Shown: positions 48,101 to 54,253 of the stretch, piece after piece
Numbering within the stretch: position 1 is the stretch's first letter
Layout: the number at the start of each line of letters is the position of its first letter
Assembly: GCF_932274485.2 (NCBI RefSeq)
Contig: NC_065886.2
Coordinates: forward strand, 37,931,501-37,995,500
Source: Patella vulgata
Lineage: Eukaryota > Mollusca > Gastropoda > Patellidae
DNA: 64,000 nucleotides
Direction of reading: 5' to 3'
Translations under genes and position numbers: made by a program
Notes under the pieces: model-generated
The model's database searches: none
Told to the model about the DNA's origin: nothing
What the model saw: only the letters and a program-made list of their open reading frames with translations

Positions 48101-50195
48101 AAAATGACATGGCTGTGAACTATTATTTAAAACAAAACTAGAAATATGGGATATTTCTTTAATTTAAAACATACTTGCGATCCATCCTGCTTGTTGCCTC
48201 TTTACTAAATTTAAAGGAAAGGGCTGTGAGAAGTCATAAAAAAACAACAAATCGAAATATTCATTTAGATTTTTTAAAACATAAGTGATATAGACCAATC
48301 TGAAGGGTTGGAACCAACAGACCTAATAGGTGGATACGATTAATCAAAGATGCCTGTTAATTAGTTAGTTCAAATCACTATCTTACAAATTAGCCACAAG
48401 AACAGGAATTTTTCCCAAATCAAATCAGCTCGTATCTTAGGTTTCTTTGGGTTATAAACATTAATTATCCGGTGACCCTGTGACCTCGAGTAACATGGAT
48501 TCTTGTTACTATGGTGATGTGTAAAAGAAGTGAAGTGTTTAGATGATAAAAGATTAGTATAAATCTTTAAATAAACTGACATATTTTTTAACTAGTTCCA
48601 TTTCTGATGCTTACATTTTTTTTATCCAATCCTACTCTATTTTTGTTTCATTTTTTAAATGAACGAAGTTGACAGATGCCTGCTAAAAAAAGTTGCACAT
48701 TATATACTGAATACAGTTTGTACATTTGTCACAAATGAAATGGAGTTTAACGTCCTACTGTTCTGTTACGACTGGGCTAATGAAGACGGGCATACGCCAT
48801 ACAGTGTGCTATGGTGGAAATTTTGCCCAGACAGCGGCACTATGGCCTACTCTTATATCGAATACCAACTGCCATGGGATCTTTTATGTCCACCCTTCTC
48901 GGTGGTGTAGGGCAGAGGGTTTGGCAAGGGACAACGTATAGTCGTTCGGATGGGACGAAAAACCGAGGTCCCATGTACATATTGGCGTGTATGTAAAAGA
49001 ACCCTTAACAGTTGGAATTCGATATATTAGTCCAATCGGGGTGGAACAGTAGAACGTTAAACCCCATTTCATTTCACTTCTATACAATGTGGACCTGTAG
49101 ATCCGCTCCTAGTACTAACCCTAGGTGTGACTAATCGCCACCAATGAAATATAATGTGCATTTGTGCATTTAATACGAGGCATTAGTATATAAGCTGCGC
49201 CACATTTAAAAAAGACCAGTAATTGATTTCAATATAGTTATCAACAACAACAACAAACAAAAAATAATAAAAAGAAAAAAAAATAAGAGATGGACTCAAT
49301 TTTTTGTGCCTTGAAGGTTAAAGCGATAATTTCATATTTTAAGATAAACAGTCCTACCTTGTTAAAGAATAATCCTATTAATCCTATAATTGACTATTGC
49401 CAGTTGAGAAATTGGCAAAAATTTCATTTTCAACTTCAAATTCAAACGTTTGAAGATAGCTATTCCATGGGGGAGAATAGAAAAAACAAGGGAGGTAATT
49501 GTGTTATTATTTCTGGGGTGAATGATTTTTAAGTGTGAGAATGATACCTATGGTCGTATAATAGTGAGTTGACAACCTATTGAGCAAAAGACATAGAAAT
49601 AATTATATTTTGACTTTCTTAGAGAATATGAAATTTACGCTTTAAACAGAAAAGCGGTCTGTTTATCTTCGTCAGTCAGAATGACAGTAGAAATGAATAC
49701 AAAACATTAAACTCGTCTAATTCAGTAAGAACTTACTACCAAGTCCTGGAATATATTAGCAGGACATCCAGCTATATAGTGCAGTAGCTATTTACCTCTC
49801 AATGGACTAACCATCCCGTCATCACAGTAGACCTAAATGTTTTAAGATACCTGGATTTGGGGCTCTAAAGCTAAAGCGTCATTAGTTTTATGGTAGATCC
49901 GACCCTGCTTCAGATACTAATTATTGCAGAAAAACCCCACAAAACATAACAACTAACTTAAAACACATAAACAATAAGACAAATCACGAACATCGCAAGT
50001 CATGTAAGTCACAAGAGAACCTGTTAACTGAAGTCAAGTGTTTGGAAGTGGTCTGAGGTCGACCTGAAATAAAGGTTGATTCGGTTGTGATGGATTTGTC
50101 AATCAGTGATTAAAATAACCTGAAAAAGTTTAATTTATAAAAATCTAGATTTTAATCTTACTTGTCTTTCCGTCTTGTTTATCAGTATCGGCCAT
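20469..50195 (-). CDS. OTOP: Otopetrin proton channel (seven exons proposed)
   Basis: Proposed exons, 5' to 3': 50195-50162 (coding part), 30210-29985, 26256-26136, 24924-24579, 22995-22835, 22013-21860 and 21361-20469. They join in phase to 1935 nt, 644 residues plus stop. Otopetrins are plasma-membrane proton channels with twelve helices. Seen: a hydrophilic N-terminus of ~90 residues, a first membrane segment (LLCGMYCLLLVVFGIVFAVA), twelve hydrophobic stretches in all, a Ser- and Glu-rich loop between segments 2 and 3, 'RFGLMHLLATNICVW' in segment 5, and a C-terminus with 'FLLVCNLALWV' and 'FFRFHSAICLSKIW', recalled as otopetrin signatures. Length is normal for the family. The last six exons are secure; the start exon across a ~20-kb intron rests on phase and splice signals. 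Which otopetrin paralog this is cannot be set. Confidence 0.9.
21860..22013 (-). CDS. OTOP: Otopetrin exon, membrane segment 5
   Basis: Acceptor 'taattttag'; reads LVIDKHKAAVRFGLMHLLAT, then NICVWLVTAIMET. The donor is taken as GTTGGT after 21860; an in-phase alternative, GTACGG after 21866, would drop two residues. Either keeps the frame with the next exon. One NRT sequon near its end suggests an extracellular loop. Confidence 0.92.
22505..22830. repeat. Tandem duplication of intron next to a splice donor
   Basis: Two ~185-bp units share 'caaaactgacaataaccagt'-type sequence, 'cgaacatctggaagaaatt', 'cgttgatatagatttattat' and 'taaggaccgt(a/g)tgggtattta'. The right-hand unit runs straight into the otopetrin donor at 22833-22834; the left unit carries a decayed version of the same donor-proximal sequence. 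Confidence 0.8.
22835..22995 (-). CDS. OTOP: Otopetrin exon, membrane segments 3-4
   Basis: Acceptor 'ctttccatttcag', donor 'gtaaat'. Reads (A)FSIGSVTLDGFHIASYFE and then ESAIFTLVYVLHLIFTFVQT and FFLFKNHK. A second AG seven bases inside would break the frame, so the outer acceptor is chosen. Confidence 0.93.
22996..24578. other. Otopetrin intron, no gene seen
   Basis: About 1.6 kb without coding content. A GC-richer stretch at 23340-23420 and 24090-24190 may be unrecognised repeat. Confidence 0.45.
24579..24924 (-). CDS. OTOP: Otopetrin exon, segment 2, cytosolic loop, start of segment 3
   Basis: Acceptor 'tttaattacag', donor 'gtaaga'. Begins VFLIYLYAGSLTTLLYFQIG, then a hydrophilic loop with 'STENLQKSPSPVRRNDSVEE' and a Gly/Glu-rich run, ending 'GEGINFYLRLGAL'. 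The SP and RRxDS patches look like phosphorylation sites (inference). Confidence 0.92.
25040..25130 (+). mobile_element. SINE-1 fragment, diverged
   Basis: 'ggcaaggaacagtgtctaat', 'cgttcaaatgggacaaaaac' and 'cgaggt' match the SINE-1 middle. Ends are unclear. Confidence 0.55.
25937..26124 (+). mobile_element. SINE-1 5' half, abutting an otopetrin splice donor
   Basis: tRNA-like head 'acggtggcttagtgggtacg' and B-box region 'catgttcgatccctacg', then 'ttggccgagaaagt' to 'gacgaaaaaacgaggtcc'. It stops about a dozen bases from the - strand exon end at 26136. The 3' half and tail are missing. Confidence 0.85.
26136..26256 (-). CDS. OTOP: Otopetrin exon, membrane segment 1
   Basis: Acceptor 'ttttattag', donor 'gtaaga'. 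Reads (R)SALTKLLCGMYCLLLVVF and GIVFAVANALTVEEREHKYY, then LE. A hydrophobic first helix with a charged exit. Confidence 0.92.
26257..26624. other. Otopetrin intron, no gene seen
   Basis: AT-rich. A phrase like 'acttcgtgtacaccacactt' near 26567 echoes 'cttatacaccacacttactt' near 26305, suggesting an old ~260-bp duplication. Confidence 0.45.
26625..26830 (-). mobile_element. SINE-2, antisense, head lost
   Basis: (GA)n, then 'aatggggcttaacgtccact', 'ttcgcttgcgcgttggggtc', 'gacaggcgaccctactcctt' and 'acaaccggggattcgaa', where it ends. One of the least diverged copies in the window. Confidence 0.9.
26831..28985. other. Otopetrin intron with degenerate local duplications
   Basis: 'gatgtagtcgagaagataat' (27291-) recurs as 'gatgtagttgataaaataat' (27394-), and 'atttatgcgttcta' (27558-) recurs near 27619. 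No gene or named repeat family was found. Confidence 0.5.
29019..29212 (+). mobile_element. SINE-2 3' half with long CT tail
   Basis: After a C-run, 'aattattgaaataaaattga', 'gttagtcccgaaatgaccta', 'tcgagtggacgttaaacccc', a second short copy of the tail core, then about 80 bases of C/T repeats. Confidence 0.85.
29651..29902 (+). mobile_element. SINE-1, nearly full length
   Basis: Head 'ttggctcgctaacctggagg', B-box region 'gtgttcgatccctgcgttgg', middle 'cgtgcacgtaaaagaaccac', then 'tccctcacagcacactgcat' and 'cagaacagtaggatgtta'. A ~75-bp internal gap compared with 60457-60722. Confidence 0.88.
29985..30210 (-). CDS. OTOP: Otopetrin exon, N-terminal cytosolic region
   Basis: Acceptor 'tttgtctttttcag', donor 'gttagt'. 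Reads (K)CLPNVPCLAAMRCGSYIL, a Thr/Asn/Glu-rich stretch, and 'VTGPTSRRNPVYR' before membrane segment 1. The exon needs one carried base at its start and gives two at its end, which match its neighbours. If the upstream start exon were wrong, MRCGSY (residue 23 of the model) would be the next in-frame ATG. Confidence 0.87.
30569..30806 (+). mobile_element. SINE-1, 5' truncated
   Basis: From 'catcctgattttccggcgtg' with a small deletion to a well-kept 3' half, 'cgatataagagtaggccata', 'tggcgtatgcccgtcttcat', 'cagcaggacgttaaaccaca' and three 'tttcat' repeats. Confidence 0.88.
30839..30883. repeat. Perfect 17-bp inverted repeat (stem-loop)
   Basis: 'atcgttatcaagcacaa' at 30839-30855 pairs exactly with 'ttgtgcttgataacgat' at 30867-30883 across an 11-base A-rich loop. 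Confidence 0.9.
30884..31250. repeat. Dispersed repeat remnants
   Basis: 'acttatcgaaacgttgtgct' and, on the other strand, a 'cttgataaa'...'gtcgaaac' block resemble motifs found in long retroelements of Penelope or LINE type. The match is by eye and weak. Bases 31031-31090 match 111-177. Confidence 0.35.
31352..31500 (+). mobile_element. SINE-1 fragment (B-box region to middle)
   Basis: 'ttcctggaggtcctaggatc', 'ttggccgagaaagttcctcg', 'cagatgggatggaaactcga', 'ggtcccgcgtcc'. Head and tail missing. Confidence 0.78.
31660..32324. other. Intron sequence, no gene seen
   Basis: No repeat family or coding segment was recognised. Confidence 0.4.
32325..32391 (+). mobile_element. SINE-1 with large internal deletion
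   Basis: 'gatccacgttggccaa' from the B-box side joins directly to 'gtcggggcagaacagtagga' and 'cgtcaaaccccatttcattg' from the tail. Confidence 0.75.
32400..34490. other. Intron sequence, no gene seen
   Basis: Includes a 102-codon reverse frame at 33033-33341 without a convincing splice structure and a ~70-bp doubled segment near 34100-34215 ('taattaaatttct'). Confidence 0.4.
34493..34798. mobile_element. Head-to-head pair of SINE-2 copies
   Basis: 34493-34640 is a decayed antisense copy ('cacacaaactaggtaaattc', 'gagaaaacccacgatgtt'); 34643-34798 is a sense 3' half ('cactgctaaaggcccctacg', 'ttattgaaataaaattaaac', (CT)n). Tails point outward, forming a large imperfect palindrome. Confidence 0.75.
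34799..35273. other. Intron sequence, no gene seen
   Basis: AT-rich; nothing recognised. Confidence 0.4.
35274..35620 (+). mobile_element. hAT-type non-autonomous element
   Basis: Left end 'cagcgattctcaacc' and right end 'ggttgagaaccgatag' match the 'CAGNGRTTCTCAACC' termini known from many animal hAT elements. Inside the left end, 'gtgtgccgtggcacac' is a short palindrome. It is about 347 bp with no transposase. I could not confirm an 8-bp target duplication. Confidence 0.85.
35621..36070. other. Intron sequence, no gene seen
   Basis: C-rich patch at 35622-35650; otherwise AT-rich and unremarkable. Confidence 0.4.
36076..36175 (-). mobile_element. SINE-2 tail fragment, antisense
   Basis: About 45 bases of (GA)n then 'ggttaacgcccactcgacac', 'aaactaggtcatttcgggac' and 'taacaaatggtt'. 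Confidence 0.85.
36474..36783 (+). mobile_element. SINE-1, nearly full length
   Basis: Head 'ggctgcgatgcttcagcaag', B-box region 'catgtttgatccctgtgttg', 'ggcgtggtttccccttgtca', tail 'agtgggacgttaaaccccat'. The central 'gatgggacgaaaaaccgagg' is deleted. Confidence 0.88.
37181..37449 (+). mobile_element. SINE-1, 5' truncated
   Basis: Begins 'tattcctgtgttgaccaata', then 'ttcggatggaacgaaaaatc', 'acattggcgtgcacgtaaaa' and 'cagtaggacgttataccct'. Confidence 0.87.
37450..37939. other. Intron sequence, no gene seen
   Basis: No gene or repeat family recognised. Confidence 0.4.
37940..38143 (+). mobile_element. Probable LINE 3' end
   Basis: Shares with 55380-55590 the order 'aaaaatgtagaa', 'taggaa' or 'taggag', 'atttgt', 'tgcacataacc', then 'ttttatgcaataaagtttc'. 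A dispersed sequence ending in a poly(A) signal fits the 3' end of a non-LTR retrotransposon; no coding part is present. Confidence 0.5.
38164..38434 (+). mobile_element. SINE-2, full length
   Basis: Head 'ggtggccgaatggtttaacg', B-box region 'gtggtttcgattctccgctt', body 'ataaggagtagggtcgcatt', tail 'gagtggacgttacacccc'. It ends in a short CT tract and then a SINE-1 scrap ('gccgtcggggcaaaatgtct') up to 38467. Confidence 0.88.
38808..39120. repeat. ~30-bp minisatellite split by a MITE
   Basis: 'gtcccggcatctcaaatac' plus 'atagtca' style units precede 38902 and resume at 39069 ('cctggcatttcaaatgcata', 'gtcccggcatctcaaaac'). Confidence 0.7.
38903..39068. mobile_element. Complete MITE with perfect terminal repeats
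   Basis: 'ccccaagttcacaaagcatt' at the left is exactly inverted at the right ('aatgctttgtgaacttgggg'). Both sides carry CCTGG (38898-38902 and 39069-39073), a likely 5-bp target duplication. It is 166 bp with no coding capacity. A partial copy lies at 996-1095. Confidence 0.9.
39121..40011. other. Intron sequence, one long but unsupported frame
   Basis: A 164-codon reverse frame spans 39035-39529. Its C-terminus runs into the MITE and its N-terminus is Tyr/Phe-rich without known domain or splice signals, so I do not call it a gene. Confidence 0.45.
40012..40274 (+). mobile_element. SINE-2, damaged head
   Basis: 'acgtggtttcgatttcatga', 'gtcgcctgtccaacctcgta', 'ccctacgcgcaagcgaatta', 'gttagtcccgaaatgaccga', then a CT tail. 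Confidence 0.87.
40275..41007. other. Intron sequence, no gene seen
   Basis: A-rich runs near 40517-40541; nothing else recognised. Confidence 0.4.
41008..41232 (+). mobile_element. SINE-1 5' half, diverged
   Basis: Head 'cagccacggtgattcagtga', B-box region 'gcgaattcgattcagttg', then 'tagtcgttcgaatgagatgg' and 'acgttgacgggcacgtaaag'. The tail is missing. Confidence 0.8.
41460..41990 (-). repeat. Diverged copy of the exon-like segment at 61.2-61.7 kb
   Basis: Blocks in the same order as 61240-61610: 'gatatttaagaca', 'gttggggaac', 'ggtgtagactggg', 'attcaatttgga', 'aacataactgattagaaatt' and 'ttcatattacatt'. On the - strand this copy keeps the ATG near 41761 but has in-frame stops soon after, so it is at most a pseudo-exon. 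Confidence 0.65.
42005..42230. repeat. Tandem duplication, ~108-bp unit
   Basis: 'tacttagtaaacacaggtac' ... 'ttagctaagaaa' ... 'caatattaagac' recurs as 'tacttagtaaacgcaagtac' ... 'ttaactaagaaa' ... 'gaatattaagag'. Confidence 0.75.
42340..42545. repeat. Diverged tandem duplication, ~128-bp unit
   Basis: 'aacgagagtgccaacaatcc' with 'ccagactaacaggaaaagaa' recurs as 'aacgagcgtgtcaataactc' with 'tcaaactaaccggaagagaa'. Confidence 0.6.
42556..42953 (+). mobile_element. MITE 'AAAGATGCATTATGTAAGA' family, copy 4
   Basis: Left end 'tttaaacatacattatgcaa', interior 'gagctaaatctgcctattgc' and 'tataatcgactctcgat', right end 'actaatgtatctttaa'. Slightly longer than the other copies. Confidence 0.82.
42970..43300 (+). 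mobile_element. MITE 'TTTCGTTTCGTTTTT' family, intact copy
   Basis: Left end 'gattaaaatacagatctata' plus 'tttcgtttcgttttt'; right end 'aaaaaacgaaacgaaattca' plus 'atcaga'. The interior is 55% GC-like in places and non-coding. The same family in the opposite orientation is at 55651-57186. Confidence 0.85.
43345..43648 (-). mobile_element. SINE-1, full length, antisense
   Basis: From the tail ('gaaatgacatgaaattgggt') to the head ('gtactcactgagccagcgtg'), including the complements of the B-box region and middle. Good for a family consensus. Confidence 0.9.
43660..45385. other. Intron sequence, no gene seen
   Basis: T-run at 44401-44418. Frames at 43726-43956 and 44520-44834 carry no recognisable domain. 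Confidence 0.4.
45391..45742 (-). mobile_element. SINE-1, full length, antisense
   Basis: Tail 'aatggggtttaacatcctat', middle 'cgccaatgtctacacgggaa', 'ggttttt' and 'cgtcccatccaaacgagtat', head end 'cactggaccaccgcgtctcc'. Several overlapping open frames here are by-products. Confidence 0.9.
46042..46164 (-). CDS. Candidate exon of unknown gene (possible otopetrin N-terminal cassette)
   Basis: On the - strand this 123-nt stretch reads (N)GEFETVAEESNVNSWPNSK, then YSFMEKRQRPPVLKSFVLSI, then L and one carried base before a GTAAAG donor. In-frame stops sit just upstream and the frame stays open past the donor. Its phase at both ends would let it sit between the otopetrin exons at 50162 and 30210 without shifting frame. 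The acceptor ('cgacgctaag') has no pyrimidine tract, which is a serious weakness. I do not recognise the protein. Confidence 0.25.
46398..46505 (-). mobile_element. SINE-1 3' fragment, antisense
   Basis: 'gaaatggcgtttaacatcct', 'gtaatttgcccggacagcgg', 'tgctacggcctactctta'. Confidence 0.8.
46742..47366. mobile_element. TIR element with near-perfect 38-39 bp inverted ends
   Basis: Left end 'gggggctcagcgcggagggg' plus 'tgtccatcaaatgggcaca'; right end 'tgtgcccatttgatggacac' plus 'cccccgcgctgagccccc', differing at about one position. It is 625 bp. The inside has 'ggtcaaaggtcaaatgggtt', and a 32-bp unit ('aatcaaaatctctctgaatt' plus 'agttttacaacg') doubled at 47256-47319. No open frame of note. Target duplication unclear (TCT or GTCT on both sides). 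Confidence 0.88.
47545..47600 (-). mobile_element. SINE-1 tail fragment, antisense
   Basis: 'gaatggcgtttaacgtctta' and 'cttttctgctctaggtaata'. A short (caatcggcaaggatcaaat)n repeat of four units follows at about 47670-47735. Confidence 0.65.
47801..48045 (-). mobile_element. SINE-1, head missing, antisense
   Basis: 'aatggggtttaacgtcctac', 'gtcatgcagtgtgttatggt', 'tttcccatccgaactactag' and 'agaccagtctggaaaatctc'. Confidence 0.85.
48736..49078. mobile_element. Head-to-head pair of SINE-1 copies
   Basis: 48736-48892 is antisense (tail 'gaaatggagtttaacgtcct' on the left), 48893-49078 is sense (tail 'cagtagaacgttaaacccca' on the right). The join lies inside the SINE middle, so both tails face outward and the arms can pair imperfectly. 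Confidence 0.85.
49313..49648 (-). mobile_element. MITE, TTAAAG/CTTTAA inverted-repeat family, copy 2
   Basis: Ends 'aaggttaaagcgataatttc' and 'gaaatttacgctttaaac' are inverted. The interior matches 3774-4172 in reverse complement, e.g. 'gtgagttgacaacctattga', 'gcaaaagacatagaaataat'. This copy lacks the ~70-bp insert. Confidence 0.8.
49649..50161. other. Intron sequence, no gene seen
   Basis: Nothing recognised in this stretch beside the putative otopetrin start exon. Confidence 0.4.
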
Positions 50196-50229
50196 TTTAA
50201 AATCCTTGGACGTATTCTTCTCTGATGCA
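50162..50229 (-). CDS. OTOP: Probable otopetrin start exon
   Basis: Donor 'gtaaga' after 50162, acceptor-like 'atttttatatag' above 50229. The frame reads ASEKNTSKDFKMADTDKQDG, then KT and one carried A. That A completes a Lys codon with the exon at 30210, keeping the frame. ATG at 50195-50193 ('aaaatggcc') is a fair start. Because the frame stays open to the acceptor, coding may continue into an unseen exon further upstream. The link needs a ~20-kb intron and is inferred. Confidence 0.5.
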
Positions 50230-51234
50230 CTATATAAAAATATCAGATATTATAGTCCAAATAATAATCCACTACAGAGCGGCTCTTAGATGTTGAAAAT
50301 TATATCCGAGACGCTTGACCCCTGGGGTAAAGATTGGTGGCTTCAGTTAGCTAGAACTTCCTTCCTCCTCTCTAATCTGAGTTCAAATGGATGTTTATCA
50401 CTAAGTCCTATCTTGTATATATCTTTTAAAAAGATTGGATATTAATATCTAAAGCTGGCATCTCCTCCTTCCCTCAAGTTTATCACAAACTTCGACTAAT
50501 GAAATATATAAATGACGACCATATGGGACTCATCATCTAACCTCGGCCAGTTTTCAATCTGTCAATCAACACCTTTAGTCACTTATTCCACATGGTAAAA
50601 ATATGGTCTTTGTTAAAATCACTTGTACACACGTGCCTCCACAATTTATCCAGATTGTCCAAATTCTTTGAATCTGAGGTGATTAATCCGAATGTGCCAA
50701 TATTGGGAAAATAATATATTCCGTTTAAAAATGTTTATGTTGATATAAAAGTTATGACCGATTCTTAAATTAGTTAAAACTTTACAAATTGTCAGGGAAC
50801 TATGTTTTAGCCAACTTTTAGTACTTAATAATTTTGTCCTTTAAATCACTCAGAATTTGAACAACCTGATTTGGAAAGGCATAAAATACTACCAAATGTA
50901 CGAGATTGCACCCATAAACCTGTCAGTAGGGCATGGTTCAACGACATTTTGATCTTTTTTCAGATAAGCAGTATTAAAAACAGCTTGAAAAATAACCAGC
51001 TCAATATAATACTAGTGTATGGCATTTATATCATTTTTCCAAAGAGAAAACAAAAACGAACCATACATACATCGCTTTAGAAACTGGAAGATGAAAAGAT
51101 GTTTTACAACTTCAAGTATATTATATAAGGCCAATGTCGCTAAAATGCTCAACTAAAATTTGAATTGTGCCAATGACATCAAATCTAAATGTCAAAATGA
51201 ATTCCAGGATATTTACAGGTACCGTGAAGAATGG
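50230..51234. other. Upstream flank of the start exon, no gene seen
   Basis: No clear promoter element or repeat; AT-rich. Confidence 0.4.
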
Positions 51235-52210
51235 ACAATTTACCTGGCTGACCCTTAATTAATCAGCTTTACCTCAAGTTTAAAACTACCCTCATTGACT
51301 TTCAAAAATAGATTAATTACCGGACTATAGCCGCTGATTGAAACGAATAACATCCTTTAAAATCTCCCCGAAATTATAACTATGCTTTAAACTTCATAAA
51401 TCGCCTTACCTCCAAATATGAAACTCTCCAATCTTTATTGGCTTTCCAAAAAGAAATTACCTGATTTTAGCCGCTAATTGAAACAAATGACATCCTTTAA
51501 AAACTCCCCGAAATTATAATTATATCTTACACTTCATAAATCGCCTTACCTCCAAATATGAAACTATCCAATCTTTATTGGCTTTCCAAAAAGAAATTAC
51601 CTGATTTTAGCCGCTGATTGAAAATAATAACATCCTTTAAAAACTCCTTGAAATTATAACTATGCCTTATCCTTCGTAAACTACTTTACCTCCAAAAATA
51701 GAACTATCCATTCAATTTTGAATTTTCAAACAGAAATTACCTGATTGTAGCCATTGACATCCTTTGAAAACAAAAACGGCCCTTAATAAACCGCTTTACT
51801 GTGGAATTTAAAACGATCCTTTAGGCTTATCAAACAGAAACTACTTGATTGTTACGGTAACGTTACCAACGAATATCCTACAGAAACAATTTATAAACGT
51901 TTGTTAAGAGATTTTCTGATTGATGCCACAAACCTCCTTAAAAATTACTCCTGTCTTATGATATACCTGACTTTTAACCGCTGAGTTTCAAATAACCTAT
52001 TCATAATCGGTTTCTCCAGAAGAAATTACCTGAAGTTTTTGGCCTATATGTGTGTAGCTGTGACTCCACCAACAGAATATTCTCATCACCTTCAGTGCAT
52101 CTAAACCGTTATAACCCCAAATCTCAACACAGGCAGACGTATTTCTATCTTAATCTACCCACCGTACCGTCTAAACTTTAATCGTTTTACCTGCTGGGTT
52201 TTATAAAGTT
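51235..52210. repeat. ~140-bp tandem array upstream of the otopetrin start exon
   Basis: '(ag)aaattacctgattttagcc' recurs at 51313 (variant), 51453, 51593 and 51733, exactly 140 bases apart; units also hold 'catcctttaaaaactccccg', 'gccttacctccaaatatgaa' and 'ccaatctttattggctttcc'. Shorter, decayed units follow at ~51837, 52019 and 52180. On the - strand each unit shows a donor-like 'ggaggtaagg' and 'tcaggtaattt'. Confidence 0.85.
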
Positions 52211-52526
52211 TAAAATTACCTATATAGCAATATCCCTCGATATATTTGAATTTTATAGAAAGTAGTTTAATTGAAATTAACTCAGTTTAATAATAAACGC
52301 GTGAATTTGAAATTAAAAGTGTCGTTTCTGATCAATTTCTTCGAGTTTTTGCAATCATAAATTGATTATAATTCGTTAAAAATTATGGAAGTCGTTAAAC
52401 CAAATGGCTATACTCCCTTACTCGTTTCTACGTATACCCGATTATTACGCAAACATTTACAAATCATATCTGCTGCGTTTTCCTAGAACATCTTATTTTG
52501 AAGATACAAGACGCCCTTTTCCATCG

Positions 52527-52812
52527 AAATAAAATGAAATGGAGTTTAATGTACTACTGTTTTGCTCCAATTGGGCTAATGAAGACCGGCATACGCCATA
52601 CATCGTGCAATGAAGGAAATTTTGCTGGGACAGCTGCGCTACGGCCTACTCTTATATCGTATTCCAACTGCCAAGGGATCTTTTACGTGTACGCCAATGT
52701 GTACAGTGGACTCGGTTTTTCGTCCCATCCGAACGACTATACAGCTGTCCTTGCCAGGCCCTCTGTCCTGCATCACTGACAAGGGGAAACCACAGCGGAA
52801 AATCCCGTTGAA
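52527..52812 (-). mobile_element. SINE-1, nearly full length, antisense
   Basis: 'gaaatggagtttaatgtact', 'aatgtgtacagtggactcgg', 'cgtcccatccgaacgactat', 'aaaccacagcggaaaatccc'. The tRNA-like head is missing. Confidence 0.88.
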
Positions 52813-52856
52813 TGTTTTGTTTAATGGTTTGAATTGTGTTGTGTGGTGTTTTTCGA

Positions 52857-52925
52857 GGAGGAGGCGGGATGGGGCAAACTCAATAGCCACCCCGCATGGG
52901 GCAAACTCAATAGCCACCCCGCATG
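52857..52925. repeat. 31-bp short tandem repeat
   Basis: 'gggcaaactcaatagccacc' plus 'ccgcatgg' occurs twice and begins a third time. Confidence 0.8.
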
Positions 52926-53051
52926 GTACAAACTCTATCCACGTACTGTTTCGTTCCTTTCAAAATCAATGTAAGGGTGAGATAATTTCACTTCACGTAT
53001 AATGTTAGGTAGAGGGAGGGGGCGGGGGTCATTTTGAATGAATATTCTTTT

Positions 53052-53250
53052 TCGAATGGCAACTACAAAGGGATTTTTTGCGTGCCCTACGATTAGTAAA
53101 CTGTTTTCGTACCATCTGAACGTCTAAGCCCACTTTCCTTAGCAAACCCCACAGGCAGAACTCCTGAAGCATGTGAGGCGGAGGGTTCTTCGTTTTCCCC
53201 AGCGGAGCAAAACAGTAAGACATTAAACACCATTTCATTTCATTTCACTT
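53052..53250. mobile_element. Rearranged SINE-1 with inverted parts
   Basis: 53052-53170 is antisense middle ('gcaactacaaagggattttt', 'accatctgaacgtctaag'); 53203-53250 is a sense tail ('gagcaaaacagtaagacatt'). The halves face opposite ways. Confidence 0.7.
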
Positions 53251-53470
53251 TTCCCCATGGACGAGATTCGAACTGGGCCAAGTGGCTGATGGTTCGACTA
53301 CCACAACCTACCTGTATATTGTAGTTAACGTGTCAGTATGATATTTATGTCATATATAGTAGAGTAATTAGATATGTCTGCCATTAAATTCTTTATTACA
53401 AACATCTGGATAATCTAGTCAATGGTCAGGATGACCACCATCTTCACAACGTCAAGTAACTACCAATATA

Positions 53471-53762
53471 ATGAAACGAATGGGGTTTATTTATCGTCCT
53501 ACTGTGTTCTGCTCCTGCTGGGCTAATGAAGACGTGCATACGCCATACAATGTGCTTTTGGGAAAGTTTGCCAGGAGAGCGGCGCTACGGTCTAGTCTTA
53601 TTTCGAATTCCAACTATCAAGAGTTCTTTTACGTGCACGCCAATGTGTACACTTGGCCTCGGTTTTTCGTCCAATCCGAACTACTATACGTTGCCCCTTG
53701 CCAGGATTGAACATGGAACATCAAGGTTATCGAGCCAACGTCCTATTCATTGAACCACCATG
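53471..53762 (-). mobile_element. SINE-1, antisense, internal deletion
   Basis: From 'gaaacgaatggggtttattt' to head 'gttatcgagccaacgtccta', 'ttcattgaaccacca'; the stretch between 'cccttgccagg' and the B-box region is deleted. Confidence 0.87.
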
Positions 53763-53819
53763 TACCAATAACTGTCTATTATAACGTATGTGGTAGACTT
53801 GCCCGCAGCCTAAAGAAAG

Positions 53820-53925
53820 AATGAAATGGGGTTTAATGTCCTACTTTCTGCACCTACCGGGATAATGAAGACGGACATGCGTGATTCGGTGTGCTATGTG
53901 GGAAATGTAACCCAGACAGGAATTG
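53820..53925 (-). mobile_element. SINE-1 3' fragment, antisense
   Basis: 'gaaatggggtttaatgtcct', 'atgaagacggacatgcgtga', 'ggtgtgctatgtgggaaatg'. Confidence 0.82.
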
Positions 53926-54253
53926 AATTATTATCCCATGATAATGTACTAATTTGGTTGGTTTTGTCCTTTTTTCATAGGATGTGCTGGGGGATTAGAT
54001 TTCAAATCTTCGGTAGAAATCTGTCCTCGATGATTGTCATCTCTAGCGAGTCACTTAATGACGTTTCCTGTCAATACAAGCCTAAAAGAAACTAGCAACA
54101 ACTTTCAATCGCAGTAGTAGCTAACTTTCTGTCAGAAACAAATGTGGTCTGAATTCTACAAATTTGTGTCACGTTAATTTTGATCGTAAATTGATTGTTG
54201 GTTTTCAGTTCCAATTTAATCGAACATGACTTGTTTGGATCATATAAATCATT

